Positions 43,501 to 58,500 of a stretch of DNA of 64,000 nucleotides are shown here, piece by piece. Each line of letters begins with the position of its first letter. Within the stretch, counting starts at the first letter, position 1. Made by a program: the position numbers and the translations under genes. The notes under the pieces are model-generated. The model saw only the letters and a list, made by a program, of their open reading frames with translations, did not search any database and was not told the origin of the DNA. This stretch comes from Heliopora coerulea (taxonomy: Eukaryota > Cnidaria > Anthozoa > Scleralcyonacea > Helioporidae), in contig JASJOG010000022.1 in assembly GCA_030142905.1 (NCBI GenBank), positions 984,001-1,048,000 of the forward strand. The letters run 5' to 3'.

Positions 43501-46500
43501 ATTTTAAAGGTAATACCTCTGATCTTGACCGTACGATTGGGTGCGAGAAAAAAATTAACTCGCCGAAAGCTGTGGAAAAAATTGCGCGAAATTCGATTTA
43601 GAGCAAGTTTGAAGTTCGTTGAAGAAATTACAAGAGATGTAATGGCCACATCAGCTAAAATGATGTAAATTTATCTCTCGAAACTCAGCCGTTTAAGGGA
43701 GAGATTTCTTGATTCTATGAGCAAAAGTTTCCTGAACTCCTAATGCCTGATGGTTTTCTTGAAAATCACCTGAAAATCATTAAGAAGAATGACAAATTCC
43801 TGAGGACGTTCTCGTAGGAAAAGTTGGTAAACAACATCACTTTGGTGGAATTGTGCACCGAGGTGAATGATACGTTTTCAAAGACAGTGGCACAAGGCGT
43901 TCATGGCTAATGAAGATTTATATTCTTTCGAGAACGTTTACTCAAGAACGTACCAAACAGATGTGGATTTGTTTGAAGACCAGGATCACCGTGGACCTTG
44001 AAACAAGTTGTTGAACAAAAAGCAAATCAGGGTGAGCAGAAAGCTAGAATACGAGCTTATCTCGAGGGTAATTACAATACAATAATACAATACAATAATT
44101 TATTAAACTCTCCCCAAAGGGGCTTTTCAGAGCTTAAGTATCCATCTAAAAAAATCTATCTTAGTGATTACAATGCAATTTAAAATATAGAATAAAAATA
44201 TACAATGAGTTAAGAATATTAATGTATCAAAGTTACTAGGCAAAAGTTTACAACATAAGTTAAAACGACAAGTTAAAAATTAAAATCGACTCATTAGAAG
44301 ATGGTTTTTCAACTTGCGTTTAAATATGTTCATCGAGGAGCTCAATTTTATATCACTAGGCAAGTTGTTCCAAATGGTTACTGCGCGGTATAAAAAGCTT
44401 CGCTGGCCTGTAGCGGTTTTATAGCGCGGTATGTCCAGTTTGTTTGCGTTGCGAGTCGAGCGGCCACTAATCGTGCCCCTCTTGCTGAATCTAGAACTAA
44501 GGTTGGTCGGTGCCATACCGTTCATGCACTTAAATGTCAATAAGGCATCACGATAATATAAATGGTCTTTAACTGGTATCCAACGAAGCTGTTTAAGGAT
44601 CGGTGTGATATGGTCGAATTTTCTTGATCTGGTCACTATACGGGCAGCAAAGTTCTGAATAGCCTGTAACTTGTTGATGTTAGTAGCAGAAGTATTTGAC
44701 CATACGCTTGAACAATAGAACATTTTACTGAAAACTAAACCCTTAATTATGGTTATAAGCAAGTCTTTGTCGAATACGTGCTTGACGCGATTTATTTGGG
44801 TCAAGCTTGACATACAGGATGACACGGTCGTAACAGTATGATCGCTGAAAGTAAGCTGATTGTCGAAAATCACCCCTAGGTCCCTAGCACAACGGGTAGG
44901 GACCAGATCTTTACCAAGCAAGGACAGGTTGAAATTTGGGATTTTGGCGATCATTTGACGACTACCGAACAGCATTAGTTTGGTTTTTGATGCGTTAAGG
45001 AGGAGCCGATTATCAAAGCACCAGTTCCTGATCTTAGTAAGGTCTTTGTTCATGTCTGCCGCAATAGATACGCGCTGTTGAACGGGAAAGGTTATGTAAA
45101 GTTTGTTGTCATCAACGTATGTCTTGGATTTGCAGCACTGAGGGACAGAGGGCAAGTCGTTGACATAAATATTGAACAGGATGGGCCCAAGGATACTCCC
45201 TTGTGGCACTCCACTTTGAATGGGAAGTTTGTCGGAGATACCAAATTCGAAAAACTTGTTAAAGAATTCTGAAAATTGTAATGTTATACTTGTCCACCAA
45301 TGAGAACATTTTTTGAATGTTCATGGAAATTAAATTTCGCCGGGATACGGAACAATTAAAATACAATGATCTTCAAGAAACAAGATGAGGGATTTCCAAC
45401 GGACTCTTCGGTTTAACATTGTCTTCATAGTTTGTAGATGAAAGTAAAGTAATAGGTCATTTCCAAATAATTATACTTGTTTGCTTAAAATAAGGTCTGA
45501 TGATAAACTTTCCTGTGAAAATTGGTTTTTATTTGCATTTGATTTAAATGTAATTTTTATAAGAACGTTTTCGCAACAGGCCTTGTTTTAAAACTAATGG
45601 ATAAGTTAACTCGAAAGTGACCAATTGAGCCCGTTTTCTCCCACTTAAGGTGTCGCATTCAGAAATATAGAGCAGCCTACGAGTATTTTCGTGACTCGTA
45701 TGACGCAATGCTGTTGACAACTGCGTATGCCAATTTATACCCCACGCTGCATTTCTGGCAAGTGGGCAGGCTTAGCGGCACGCTCCTCTACGTTTCATTA
45801 GGATGCGCCTGAAATGTAAAACGGCCTTGAGAGGCTGCATACATACGCCGGGCTCGCTCGGTTATCCGGGTAGACTCATTGAATCAGTCATCTTACCACG
45901 GCTAAGAAATACACTCAAAATAAAATTGTAAAGCAAAATATGTTTCGCATTATCCTTTTACTTTTACTACTTTTACATTTTATTAAGATCTTTTTAATCG
46001 TAACACGAGTCGGTCCGCTTAACTGGGCTGGCCCCGGTTCATAGAATTAGCCACTAAGTTCTTCTAAACTGTTGACGACCCAAAGCACTAAATCAGTCCA
46101 CCATGCCGCGGAAAAAGATGCTACTTTAACTAAACCTTGTTAACGATAAGTAGCTGATAGATTGCTATTGGAAGTCCATGATATGACATCTGTGCCAGTG
46201 AAGGAAAATGAATCTGCTGAAAAATATTCGACGAAAATAAACGTAGATACCAAACTTCAGAAGAAGAACAATCCACACAATTTTGTAGGTTGCGAAAGAA
46301 GAGGTACAAGTATAAAACAAATCGTTTTGGAAGGAGATCGCGAAGGAAAAAGAAATTAGCCTACGTAAGTCAGACCGTATAAAAGAAAAGACACAGTTGC
46401 TGTTCTGGTTAATATTGAGAAACTGGACTTTGAAGTATGAAGGGTTTTGAGTCAACGCGTGGTGACCAAAGCATGTCTGCGCCAGACAATCGCTGTCGAA

Positions 46501-49500
46501 CCAGTTCTGGATATTTCACCCGAGGCAATTAAACCTCGCTTGTTGGCTGTGTGGAGGGATATGTAGAGGTTTTTTCTTACTTAACGCCTTTTATGTGAAG
46601 CAGATATTCTTGCGCTCACTGGACATTAGTTAAACCATCAGGAGTTAGAGTAACGTTTTGCAAATCACTCGATAGTAATTTCCACATTATTTCGTGCAGT
46701 TATCATAAAAATAACAATCCTAAAGGTTGCAATATTTTTTAAGAATTTTCTGCATTGTTTAAAATGGGAAATGTCTCCTTAGTTATCATCACTGTCTGTC
46801 TGCGATCAACCGTGTTGTCAAAGTATACATTGATACGATAGACTATCTGGAACATGAAATTTTGCACATAGCTGGTGAACCACGGGTATAATCTGGCTTT
46901 GTTGAAGAACCTTAACGTTCATCAATGTGAGCGTATTCTTGGTCGGAAAGTGAATAATCGAGGAAAGAAGTTTATGAACTTACCAACTGACACGCTAATA
47001 TTTCAATTGTTTTGAAGCTCCCAGAGTTAACACGCATCTCTTGCAATCTAAATTCTGACTTGGACCTTTTGCAATTTTTAAAATTTAGTTGCTGTTTTAT
47101 TCTGTCGAGGTACTCGGTTAAAATTCAACAGAATACAGAATTCCGTCCACCTTCGTGTAAGTAAAGCTTAATTTTCCAAAGTGGAACTGAGCTATTTCAG
47201 TTGTGCTTTTCTCTCAAAATCAGCGACAGCGAAACATGCAAATCTGTTTCGGATGAAGAGGAATTCGAAGTCTGGAGGGGGAAGACTTCAAATTTATTCC
47301 AAAAAGAAGTTTGGATGTTTGAAAGGCGAAGCGAGAAGTAAGTGAAATTTGGAAAGAAATTGCAAGGAGATTTTCTTATTCGAAAGGAAACTGAGAGAAA
47401 AACAGCTGTAATTATTAAATTGAAAGTATTGCGAGATTAGTACCGGAATGTCACCTCATGAAATATTCTATTTTATTGCTCATTTGTTTGATCGTCTAAG
47501 GCACTTTCTCCTTGACATTAATTTTTGAAACAAGATTACGATATCCGCTTAATTTATAAACTTCATTTGCATTCCAGTCCCTTGCCATAAATCCAGGGTA
47601 CCTGTACGTTACTGATGGTTCCCCCAAGCTAGTTGCTGCCCCGTTCAAAATACTAGTTTAAAAGAAGTCATATCAATAAACAAAACATTTTCTGACAGTT
47701 TTTACCCCTGGACTTATTTTGGGGTACGCTGTGTTTTTGTTTCCCTCTCTTGTCCAGCAGTTAACAAGTACAGTTCGTTAATCGTCCACAGTTATTGAAG
47801 ATGACCTCCAACTTACTGTAGTTGGGATGGTGGTGATAACATATGCAATAACTAGAAAAAGTACTGCAGTCAATTCAGCAGCTGAAAACAGGTGTGTTAA
47901 GAGATAGGTACACCACAATATTAAGAGTGACTTCTATTGAAAATTTTTAGCAAGCCGTCCAAGACGACGTGGCAATCAATCGGTGTTTGATGCTTTCAGG
48001 GACTTTCAGGCTGAGGCTAGTATGTATTTTAAACTTATTTCTCACCAAAACTGATTATTTCCTTGTTCATTGTGATCCTACAGCACTAAGCTGTGCAGAT
48101 AGTAAGAGTTAAACAGTAATTCGTGTGTTCTCTGTTTAACAGTAATTCAATATTAGTTTTGCATTGCAAAAAGAAATCACCAAGTGGCTCGATCATTCTT
48201 TAACCGTACTACTTCCTTGCAACTGGAGAAATTTCCTTCGTTTATTTAGGGTTTGCAGTTATTTTAGGCGAGGTCTTATCGCATTGACCCGTCTTATTTG
48301 GAGGAATACTTAAAATGATGGCGAAGGTTGTTGAGTTCACTTCCATATTGCACACTATTCTGGAGATATTCCGTTTGGGAGTGTATCATTAAAACCTTCA
48401 CAGACCATTTTGATTTTTTAGTAAAGTAGGTTTACCTTCCAATCTATTTTTCCAAATTATGCTTATCATGACACATAAATCGGAATAATTAAAGCAACCA
48501 TTACACCTTTTGCTGTTCATTACCAGAAAATATATTATCATTAACGGCAACCTCCAACCCGTTAACACAAAAATACATTCATTTTATTCAATCGACATTC
48601 ATTAGCGTAGAAATGCAACCATTTGCATCAAAGGGCATTCTGCAGCACCAACAGACGACCGTTAACACCATTGTACTGTACATTAGGGAGCACATAAATT
48701 AAATTACGCAAGATATTTCTCCGATCTGTAGCAGGATCGATTTAAGGTTATATGGAATTCCGAAATTTATAATGAAATAAAACTATCATAATTCGTACAT
48801 AAACTGAATTCGGTTAGGCAGTTCGAACCTCTTTTATTTCGCCAATACGTCGATGACTGTTTTGCTATGTAAATTGCTCTGCTGACCACGTTTTGGTCTG
48901 CTGGGCCCTTTTAGAACTGTCTTAACTCACAACATTGAATCATGCAACTGAAGAACAGTTGTCCAGTGTATTGCAGGGACAAAATGTAATCTTAACACGT
49001 ATTTTAGTTCACAGCACTTTGTTAACACACATCAACTTTCACGTTCCGAAAAGAAAAAAAACCTGTTTTGTGGCTAAATAAAGCTTCGTGACCAATGCTT
49101 TCATGCAGTCCAGTACTGCCGTGTATTGTAAGCTTTGATTGCAAGATATGTTTTGTCTAAGATGTAAACTCAATCAATGTAATCAATGTAAATCTGTAAT
49201 CAATGTAAACGTTGATGTGTGTTAGCAAAGTGCTGTGAACCGAAGTTGGTTTACAGCTTGAAATTATATTTGTCAGGAAAAATGTGGTATGATGAGAAAA
49301 TTTTATGATATCAGTTAAGTGAAGGTGCAAACGAAACCACGTTTAAATGATAAAGGAATAAAACTACTAAAACTTATAAACAAACCGGTGAACGTGGGCT
49401 TCCGATAAACAGAAGCTGAAAACCGTGTGTGCGATCAATCGAGACGTTTAAGAAAGATAAAATAGAACTATTCTCTATCCCACTACAAAACATATTTCAT

Positions 49501-52500
49501 TGTTGTGAGGTAAGATAGCCTTGAAAGGGCTCAGCCGAGCACATTGAACGTGGTCGGCTGAGCGAAAAATGGCAAAACAGTCATCGACGTATTGGCGAAA
49601 TAAAAGGAGGTTCGAACTGTCCAACCGAATTCAGTTTATATACGAATCATGATAATTTTATTCCATTATCTTTTGTATATTTCGGGATTTCATATAACCT
49701 TAACTCTACCTTCGAACAGACTGGAGAAATATCTCGCGTAATTGGAATTTTATTATCCGTAACGTATGGTAGAATGGTGTTAATGGTTATCTGTTGGTGC
49801 TATAGAATGCCCTTTGATGTACATGGTTGAGTATCTACACGAATGTCACTTTCTATGCAAAAAATTCTAATTGAACGTGACAAAAGTATTGATGAATGTC
49901 GGTTCATGAAAATGAATACGTTTTCGCGTGTATGAGTTTGAGGTTGGCGTTAACGATAGTATATTTTCTGGTAATAAACAGCAAAAGGTGTACTATCCGG
50001 GAAATAGAGTTGTCATTGTCACCCATCCGTGTCTATCCCCCTCTCTCTACAAAATTAAATTATTCAATTTTTGCCCTTGCGAGCTGGACAATTACCCATT
50101 AAAAACACTTATGATGTTAGGCTATGGCGGAAGAATATGCCTGACTGACACAAAAAAGAAAGAAGAAATAACAGAAGTATGTTATTAGCGACAAGAAAGA
50201 AATTGTTTTAAAACATCAGAAAACCTGGAAGTAATGTTTCATATACTCGTCATCGTACTCTATCGAGATTTCACTCGGACTTTGAAATCCCGATAGAATA
50301 TGATGACGAGTATATGAAACGACTTCTGTTATTCGCTAATTGCGACATTGTGTAAATGGGATCGGTAAACAAAATTTTTGTGTTAATTAAGTAGTCTATT
50401 ATGAATCAAATTGTATTTTAAAGATTTCAGGGCACGTGGTAGAAATGCCCTCATCTCGTTGGTGCATTTGCTCATGAATAATTAATGAGTATTAGAAGAG
50501 ACTTTCTTAAAACAAGAACAAATTGTTTTCTATTAACTTATGTTGAAACCAAGTCGTTTTCACGTTATAAAAGGATGTGCATGGGTTACTATAATTTTGG
50601 TTTGTTTAAAACTGTCACCAACTTTTGATATCCGATGTATGTGTCGTAGAGTTACAGTATACTTGATTATGCTTTGTCAATCGGATACCATTCAGCAGAT
50701 AGCGCATAGTTAGCTTTTCGCGGTCTATCATGCACGCACTTTCTGACTATAGAAGTTTAATTTCAGTTCTGTAATCTTAGTAGTCTACCACTATTTAAAA
50801 CTCTTGTTCGTCTAGGGGAACAAGAATTAGAATTATCTGGTCGAACAGGCAAAAGCAAGCGCAAGACTCTCCAAGATCTCTTCAAACCCCCATTGGATAT
50901 TATGCATAAGGGAACTTTTGATACGGTGAGCATGTCTCTCACTGTTAGTCAAGAGCTTTTTGTATTTTCTGTAGCTGTTACGTTTAACACTGCGTGAAAT
51001 CCGCTCTTCGCTGCGTATAGGTTGGTGTTAGCCTGTATCAACGTACAGTGCAAGTAGATTGTTTACGAATTTTATTTTTTTAGTGCTTGGAATTCCGAAC
51101 AAGTTATGCTATATACTGTGACGTAATAACAGTGTTTACTTACGTATCATCCACTTCTTTTAACTAGCCATTCTGAGGACAGTTTCAATTGATATATTGC
51201 AATTTTGTTTAAACAACCAGAAAGTAGAGATACTAGAGGATTTTTTAGGTGCGGGATTAGCATGAACTGAAATTTACAGAAGAAAATCCTGTTATTACCA
51301 ACGCAAAGCTTGATAAAATAAGGCTCTTAATAAAATTATTTTTAACCAAGAAGGAATGGTTTGCATCTTAAACTCGTTAATAAGTAACAAGATAATAACA
51401 AATGAAATCGTAACATTGATGGAGGTTTGAATATGTATCTTAGTTACTAAAATATCGACCATTTTTACCCAGATTTTCGTTACGATGCCGTTATGTTCGA
51501 GGATAAAAATCGAACACTTGAATGACTGTTGGTTCAACAAACGAGGTGATTTTTATCGAACGCACCTATTGTCTCATCTTCCAGGCCAATGGCTTATTTG
51601 AAAAACCTATGAAAACTTAACTAATAAAACCAAAATTACTGGAATACAGAAATATAACGAAAATGATGTTACATTTTTGCAATTATTTACGGCTTTCTAA
51701 TTAAGAGTTCGCTCTATCGGTGTTACAAAAGTTCTGCTTTGGATCAACGTTTTTAACGTAACTTGTCAATGTGTTTGGATTAGGTGAGATGACTTCTGTA
51801 CGAGAGTTACGAGAAATCAAGGTTTTATGACCAGACTATAGCTACTGGTATGGTTTAGTTGCATGAATATGAAAAGGAGGATGAACCTACTTTTAATTTA
51901 TGGCTTTTTTAAAGTTCGTTGTATGAAACTGGTGATCTTCAAAATTTAGACTAAACAGAAAAATTCTTTGTCTTTCCTTTTTCATAAAAACAGTAATTCT
52001 TTGACCTTATGATCCCGAACAGTTAATTTGGAAGTCACATTGATGTTAGAACTTACAACCTCTTCATGGTTTTAAACCATGAGAAAGTCGGTCCAGAATT
52101 TTCAAAAGTCTCCTGTCCCTCCAGACCTGAGCGAGAAACTCGAATTTGAAGCGAGATGCCTGACAATTCACGCTAACCAGAAGAGGGCTACGAGTTCTAC
52201 CTTCTTTCCTACCTCCAATGCAGAGCGATTCCTTCCGCATTATGAACATAAACTTGCTCGGAGAAGTTTTAGCTAAATATACCGTTGGGAATGTAATATT
52301 GCTTCACTTTTTTCATATTATTTACCCATTATTAGTCGTGACTCTGGTTGTCGTAATTAGCTTTGTTAAATTTTATCCGTTTATCTTACATAATTACGTG
52401 ATTAAATCTTTTACTTGTTATTTGATTGTTAACTTAAATTTGAAGGCCCCAGAAAACAATTTATTTGCACAAACTCATTTGTAATTGTTAACCTCTTAAC

Positions 52501-55500
52501 GTTTATTGAATTGTTTGAATTGAATCAAATCAAATTCCTCTTTTTCCCTCAGAATGTTAATTCCTTACATTTAACTTTTTTTTACGACGAAGAGCAAATA
52601 GGAAGACATTTTCTGTTTTGCGATGTCTTTTGTTTAGGTCATAACCAACCTGTTTGTCGAAATGAGTTTGTAAGATCGACATTATCCATACAAAATGGTC
52701 TCGTTATCCAACGTATTATCTAGTTTTAGCAATTTTAGGAGGTCATGAAAATTTTTAGGTCCATGTTGTTGAGAGATTTTTAAGATTAATCCGTTCCAAA
52801 GACGAAAAGGAGTTTCTGAAAATTCGGAAATTTATGTAAACAAGTGAGACACTCGTTTACCTTTGGTATTTCAAGTGGCCCTATTTTGAAACGGACAATG
52901 ATTTCATCATCATCGTAGAAATCTAAGAGAAACATGTTCCTTTTTATTCAGGCTAAAGTTGCTGGTGAACAGGAGGGTAAATGGTTGATGGTAAACATCC
53001 AAGATAGCAAGGAATTCAGTTGTCAGCAACTAAATCGAGATGTATGGAGCAACGATGCGGTCAGGACTATCTTAGCCGGGCACTTCATACTGTGGCAGGT
53101 ACAGTATTCCTTACATTGCACTGGGTTAAAATTAAACGAGCTGTTTTCTGAGTACCACGAAGACCTTTCCTTCCAATATTATTTCTCTGAAATGGAATTA
53201 AAATGCATTACTTACCTGGAAAGGAGGCAGGGGTTTCTGTGTGGTATTTAGGCAAATGAGACAACTGATTTACGTTAACTTAGCGAAAGCTAACCAATTT
53301 AAAACGTTCTGGAATGCTATTTTAAACATAAACAGATTCTAAATTTTTTCAAAAAGGTATTAAGACCATGAGGGGGTAGTTAGGTCTGAAGGCCAGACAG
53401 CGCGTCGAAAGTCAAAATTCAAGTCAGTGTATCTCAAGTTCCTGTCAAGTCTTTAGTCACTGACACCAGCAAACAAATCGGTCGATGAGTTTCTGATACA
53501 GCCTAAAGTACTTCTTCAGTTACGTAAATAATTAAAAGCTGGATTTTTAAATGATGAGCCTTGATTAGATGTTTATTGCGAGGACTTAAGGGGTTTTGTC
53601 AGAAGTGTATGCTAAGTATTTGGTTGCTTTGGTGGCTCTTCATTTTACATCTTCGTGCTTTATCATGTGGAGAGGAAAGATTCACTTTAACTGATATTTG
53701 TTTTGGGTTTTCTACAGGTATACCGTGATAGTGATGATGGTGATAGATATACTCAGTTTTATCATGTTTCAAAATACCCGCATATAGCAATACTAGACCC
53801 TAGAACAGGTAAAAGAAGTGTATTTCTGTCAAACGTTCGTTGTAACTATAACAATTAGATGCTAGTTTGTGGGTATCGGTGTCATACTGGGAATTTTTGC
53901 TTGAATCGTAGCATATAGTTGCGTGATGTTGGCGAACTCAATCTTATTAATATAATTATTTTAAACGTGCTTGACAATGAGAAACATTCCTGGTCTCAAG
54001 CACGTTAGTATTCAGTCACATTTCAAAGCTCAATTTCGAGTATTGGTCGAGTTATTACTGATTCGCAACGCAGCACCTTAAATGATTCATGCATAGATGA
54101 CGTTTTATGTAACAAATTTTGTCCCGCTTCGCCTGCAAGAGGAAATCAGATTTTACAAAAAAGCTGTTACCTTGATTCATTAGTCTAGATCGATGAAACT
54201 ACTTTTATACCTGAGGTCATAAATTAAAACGTCCTTCAACATAGCACCACGAACTGTGAATGTATGGTAACGACGACTCTTGGTCAAAAAGTGTAGTATA
54301 GCATGGCCGACAATGAAGAACTTTTTGGCTGTCAGTTTCAGGCCCCTAGTCAAATATCTTTCAGTTTCAATTCCCTTAGTCTTAATATCTATGTACTTCT
54401 AAAAAAACAGGTGTAGACAACATCTCTGCAAAACTTTAGAAGAAATTTTCTTATTTGATCTCGGATTCACTTATCTCTACTTTTAATTAGTCTATAATAG
54501 GCGGAATTTTTGCTGGTGAATAAAAAAGTACCACGATGACTCCAATGCATAAGAATGTAGGTAAACATAACAGTCCAACAAATTATCGATCCATCTCGGT
54601 CATTTCTGTAATCGCTGAAGTCTTTGAGAGAATTATTTATGACTATGTACACACGTATCTCATTGATACTGAGCCACATTCTAAATAGTCCTCAATCAGG
54701 ATTTTGTTCACTACACTCAACAGTCACTGCATTGCTTAAAGCAGCTGATTTGTGGGCTATGAAACTTGATCGTGATCTTGTTAATGCGATGACCCCTCGA
54801 TCTTAAAAAGGTCTTTGACACTGTGGATCCCTCTAGTCTACAAAATTATCCCTCTAGTATACAAAATTAGAACACTATGGTGTTAGTGGGAGTGCTCACG
54901 ATTGGCTTGCTTCCTGCTTGTATTTAAGCAACTGTATACAATGATATTTCGTAAATGGTAAAGTGACAAGCAAAAGAGTTATTAATTGCGGTGTTCGGTA
55001 AGTGACCATTTTTTCGTCCTTTACCATATTTTTACCGTACATCAACGACCCACCAAATTGACTATGCTGTTCGCATCCAAGAACGTCTGCCAATGATACA
55101 AACCTGAAATATGTATTAGTCACAAAATGAATGATATGAATAAGCACTTGAACGCTGATTTCAGGAAGGTCAGAGAACGGTTATATGTCAATAAGCTCCC
55201 GTTAAACCTGACGGAAACGGAATTTTTGGCTATAGGATCAAGGCAAAAATTTTCTATGTCACAAGAGACGCGTAATTTTGCAATTGATCGTGACCCTGTT
55301 AAGGGTGCTCGTACCACAAATTTTATTAGATTAGAACCTAACCTGGTGTAATCATTTCGACAAAATATCAAGGAAGGTTGCACCTGGAGTAAATACAATA
55401 AACCGAATAAGGAGCTATGTCCCCCCTGCATTACTCTTGGATATTTTTAACCGTGTTTTGACTTTTGTAGTGATGTGTGGTACCGCTGTGGCAACAACCT

Positions 55501-58500
55501 TTCCAACAAACTGCAAAAGCTTCAAAGTGAAGCGCCTCATATTTTGACATTTTCAACCTATGATACCAGATCTGCCCATTTATTAGGAAAATTTTGTTGG
55601 CGTCACGACTAAAGCAATACCATAGGGTACACCTTACACTTACAACTAAAAACTGACTGATTATTTGAGTTATAAATTATCTCACGAAGTGAGACTTACT
55701 ACGTATAACTTACGTAATACTCTTGACAGTTCAACATTCCGTGATAGCCAATGGACGTATTCGGGGTCTGAAATTGACAGCCAAAACGCTCACCGTCTCT
55801 GCCATTGTTGGCTTCACTTTTTGGTCCTGTCATTCACTGGAGGAGTCGTTCAGGGAGTTCAGTGCACTGCACCCGACTCTCAGATTTATCATGTTTTCCA
55901 TGCCTCGAAAGCTGGGGTGGGTAGCTGGGGGCAAAAGTCCATTCTACGATTTTTTAAAAATGAATGTCATGGCCAACGTGCACGAAAATTGACAAAAAAT
56001 GTGGAATAAAATCGTAGATTTTTACATAAAAACAGCAATTTCTTGACAATTCGGGAGCTCCAATTTAAAATTAAATTTCCCAGGGTAGCATAAGCCATAT
56101 GGACTTCAATTCGGTTGGACCCATTTATTCAGCTTCCCTTCCAATGTGCATTTTGTTCCGACGGGGCTGTTTACGACAGAACAGCTTGGATATGAGGATG
56201 GAAGGTGTTGTCTCACATCTGGCTATCGTTACCCAGGGTCGAAAATATGAATAGTGACGATCGTTTACGAGTGAGACAGTTGTGTGGGTGATAAATAACA
56301 ATGCTACACTAAACTACCGTAAATGCTTGAATTAGCGCTCGGTGCGCTTTTTCAATTTTTTTGACCCAAGGGTGGGCGCTTATTTCGTTTTCCACACTTG
56401 GCTTTGGTAAGGATCCTCAGCATTTTCTTTATATAAGCGAAAGAACTGTAAAAAACAAAAATTACAGTAAACATAAGTGCATTTACAGTGCTTAAACATT
56501 TATGACAACGTGCCACACCATAGCATCGAGTACTCCAAAATTAGAACGTAAACATGAAACAGAAAAAGTAAGATGGAACGAACTCCTTTTCGTGTCTTTG
56601 TAGTACTCATGTATCTGATATTTTTAATCTCTTTATAGGAGAAAAGTTGATAGAGTGGGATGGTATCGACTCACAGTCTTTCTGTGAGAATGGTCAGTAT
56701 TTTAGAGTTCACGAAGTTAGGCTTGCTAGTAGGCTCCTTAGAAGCCCTATTAGGAGTCGCTGCTTTGGCGATCTCCCTGAATTCTATTACAGCTGGAAGG
56801 TTCACTCCAGACATTAATTTGTTTGTTGTTTTTTTTTTTGTTTGTTTGTTTTTAATAAATATAAAAAATTAAAAAAACAAAAAACAAAAAAAACTGGAAG
56901 GTTTATGCCAGACATTAATTGGTCCAAACAGTAAGCCAAAAATCTTAACAAGCGAGATTTTAGACGGGAGAAATCGAAGTTTCAGGCCTTTAGTTATTTT
57001 CGCTTCACGCTGACTTTTAGATGCTCGAATAAATTGTGGGTCATGACGAGAAGACGAGAAAATGGAGGCATCAAGAGACTCAATTCATGGAAGCCGTGGG
57101 AATCCATCCAGATTTCGGATTGCCTGTTTAATTACGTCCTAAAATATTGATGATGTGATTGGTTACTAAACAGTTACTCTAAGGAAGGGAATTTTGGTGT
57201 TTAATGTCGCAGTAAATGTAATTATAAACGGCTTCTCGTATATTCAATTTTATTTTTTAATTTTTCAATTTTTTTGTGGTGATTGCAATTAACAAGAGTC
57301 TAGATATAAAGTGATCCTGAGTCTTAGACGTGAAACAAAAGTAAAGAGAAAAAGAAGCTTTCTATCAGAATATAACTTTTAAAGTCAACTTTTTCACTGA
57401 AAGGATCATGTTTTGTGTCATTTGAAATATTTAGAAAATTATTATTTTTCTTTTTATAGCTACTGAATTTCTGTCAAGACATTCGTTGGGAGACAATACA
57501 AAGTACTGTTTACCACCATCTGCAAAACGACGGAAAAGGGTAAAGTTTTTTCATTTTTTCAGTAATAGTCATAGAAAATTAATTGCTAGCAGTTCACGGA
57601 ACGTCCTCGCGGTATACTCGTGTACGTAGTTTAATTGTAGTGTCAAGTATGGTTATGCGATGTAGTGAGTTATAATTCATAAGCTTGCTTTATAAATATC
57701 CTCCTTCATTACCTTTTCTCGTTTACCAAACGAAAAATTCTCATGAAATCCTGCCACTTTTCATATTCATCTCTCCTCTTGACTGATTTGTGATTCGTGC
57801 AGTATATTGCTTGTATATTGCTTGGTTTACTCGTTGAATAGAAGTACTGCGAATTGATTGTGATAAAAAGAACCGTCTTTCTTTATTATTTTGCCAGATT
57901 TTAATTAGGTAAACCTGTGGTATATGATTCGTAACATTTAAAAACAGAAGGAGAACGTGTGGTTGATGAGATTGTTGTCACTTAGTCTGTTTACAAAGGA
58001 AGAATAGAAACAGAGAAGAAAACTGGCGTGACAAAAACCTGTATAAGGAGCTATAGATGACATTGGGTTGATTGAGTTCTAACGGACGAAAGCGTTCTGG
58101 ATGGAAATTGTACTGGCTAAAAATCCGTGCGGTTCCGTGTAAAAGCCAAAAACATCCTTTTATTTCTACAGAATAAAACAGCCGGAAGTCTAAGAGCTGC
58201 AATTTTCGCCGTTGGTCCCGATTGGGTCTTAAAATATGCAATCCTGACCCTCAAAAGTTTACTTTCACTTAATTTTGGCCCCATTTCATGTGATCGAGTG
58301 TAAATACTGAACGTTCCTTGTAAATATATCCTTCACTTAATCGGGTTTACCACCTTTGTAAATACAGAACTCTAGACCATGCTCTTGACAACGGCTTTCG
58401 TTGCTCAGTTACGGAGCACTGCACTGGATTCGCTGGGTCGCAGGTACGATTCTTAGCCGAAGGTTCAAGAGTTGTAGCTTTCGCAGCTGGTTCCGGTTGG

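Noticed and set aside
46800..46890. Histone H2A-like fragment (VYIDTIDYLEHEILHIAGE)
   Set aside because: It resembles V-Y-L-x-x-V-L-E-Y-L-x-x-E-I-L-E-L-A-G only over about 20 residues, and the following sequence does not continue the histone fold.
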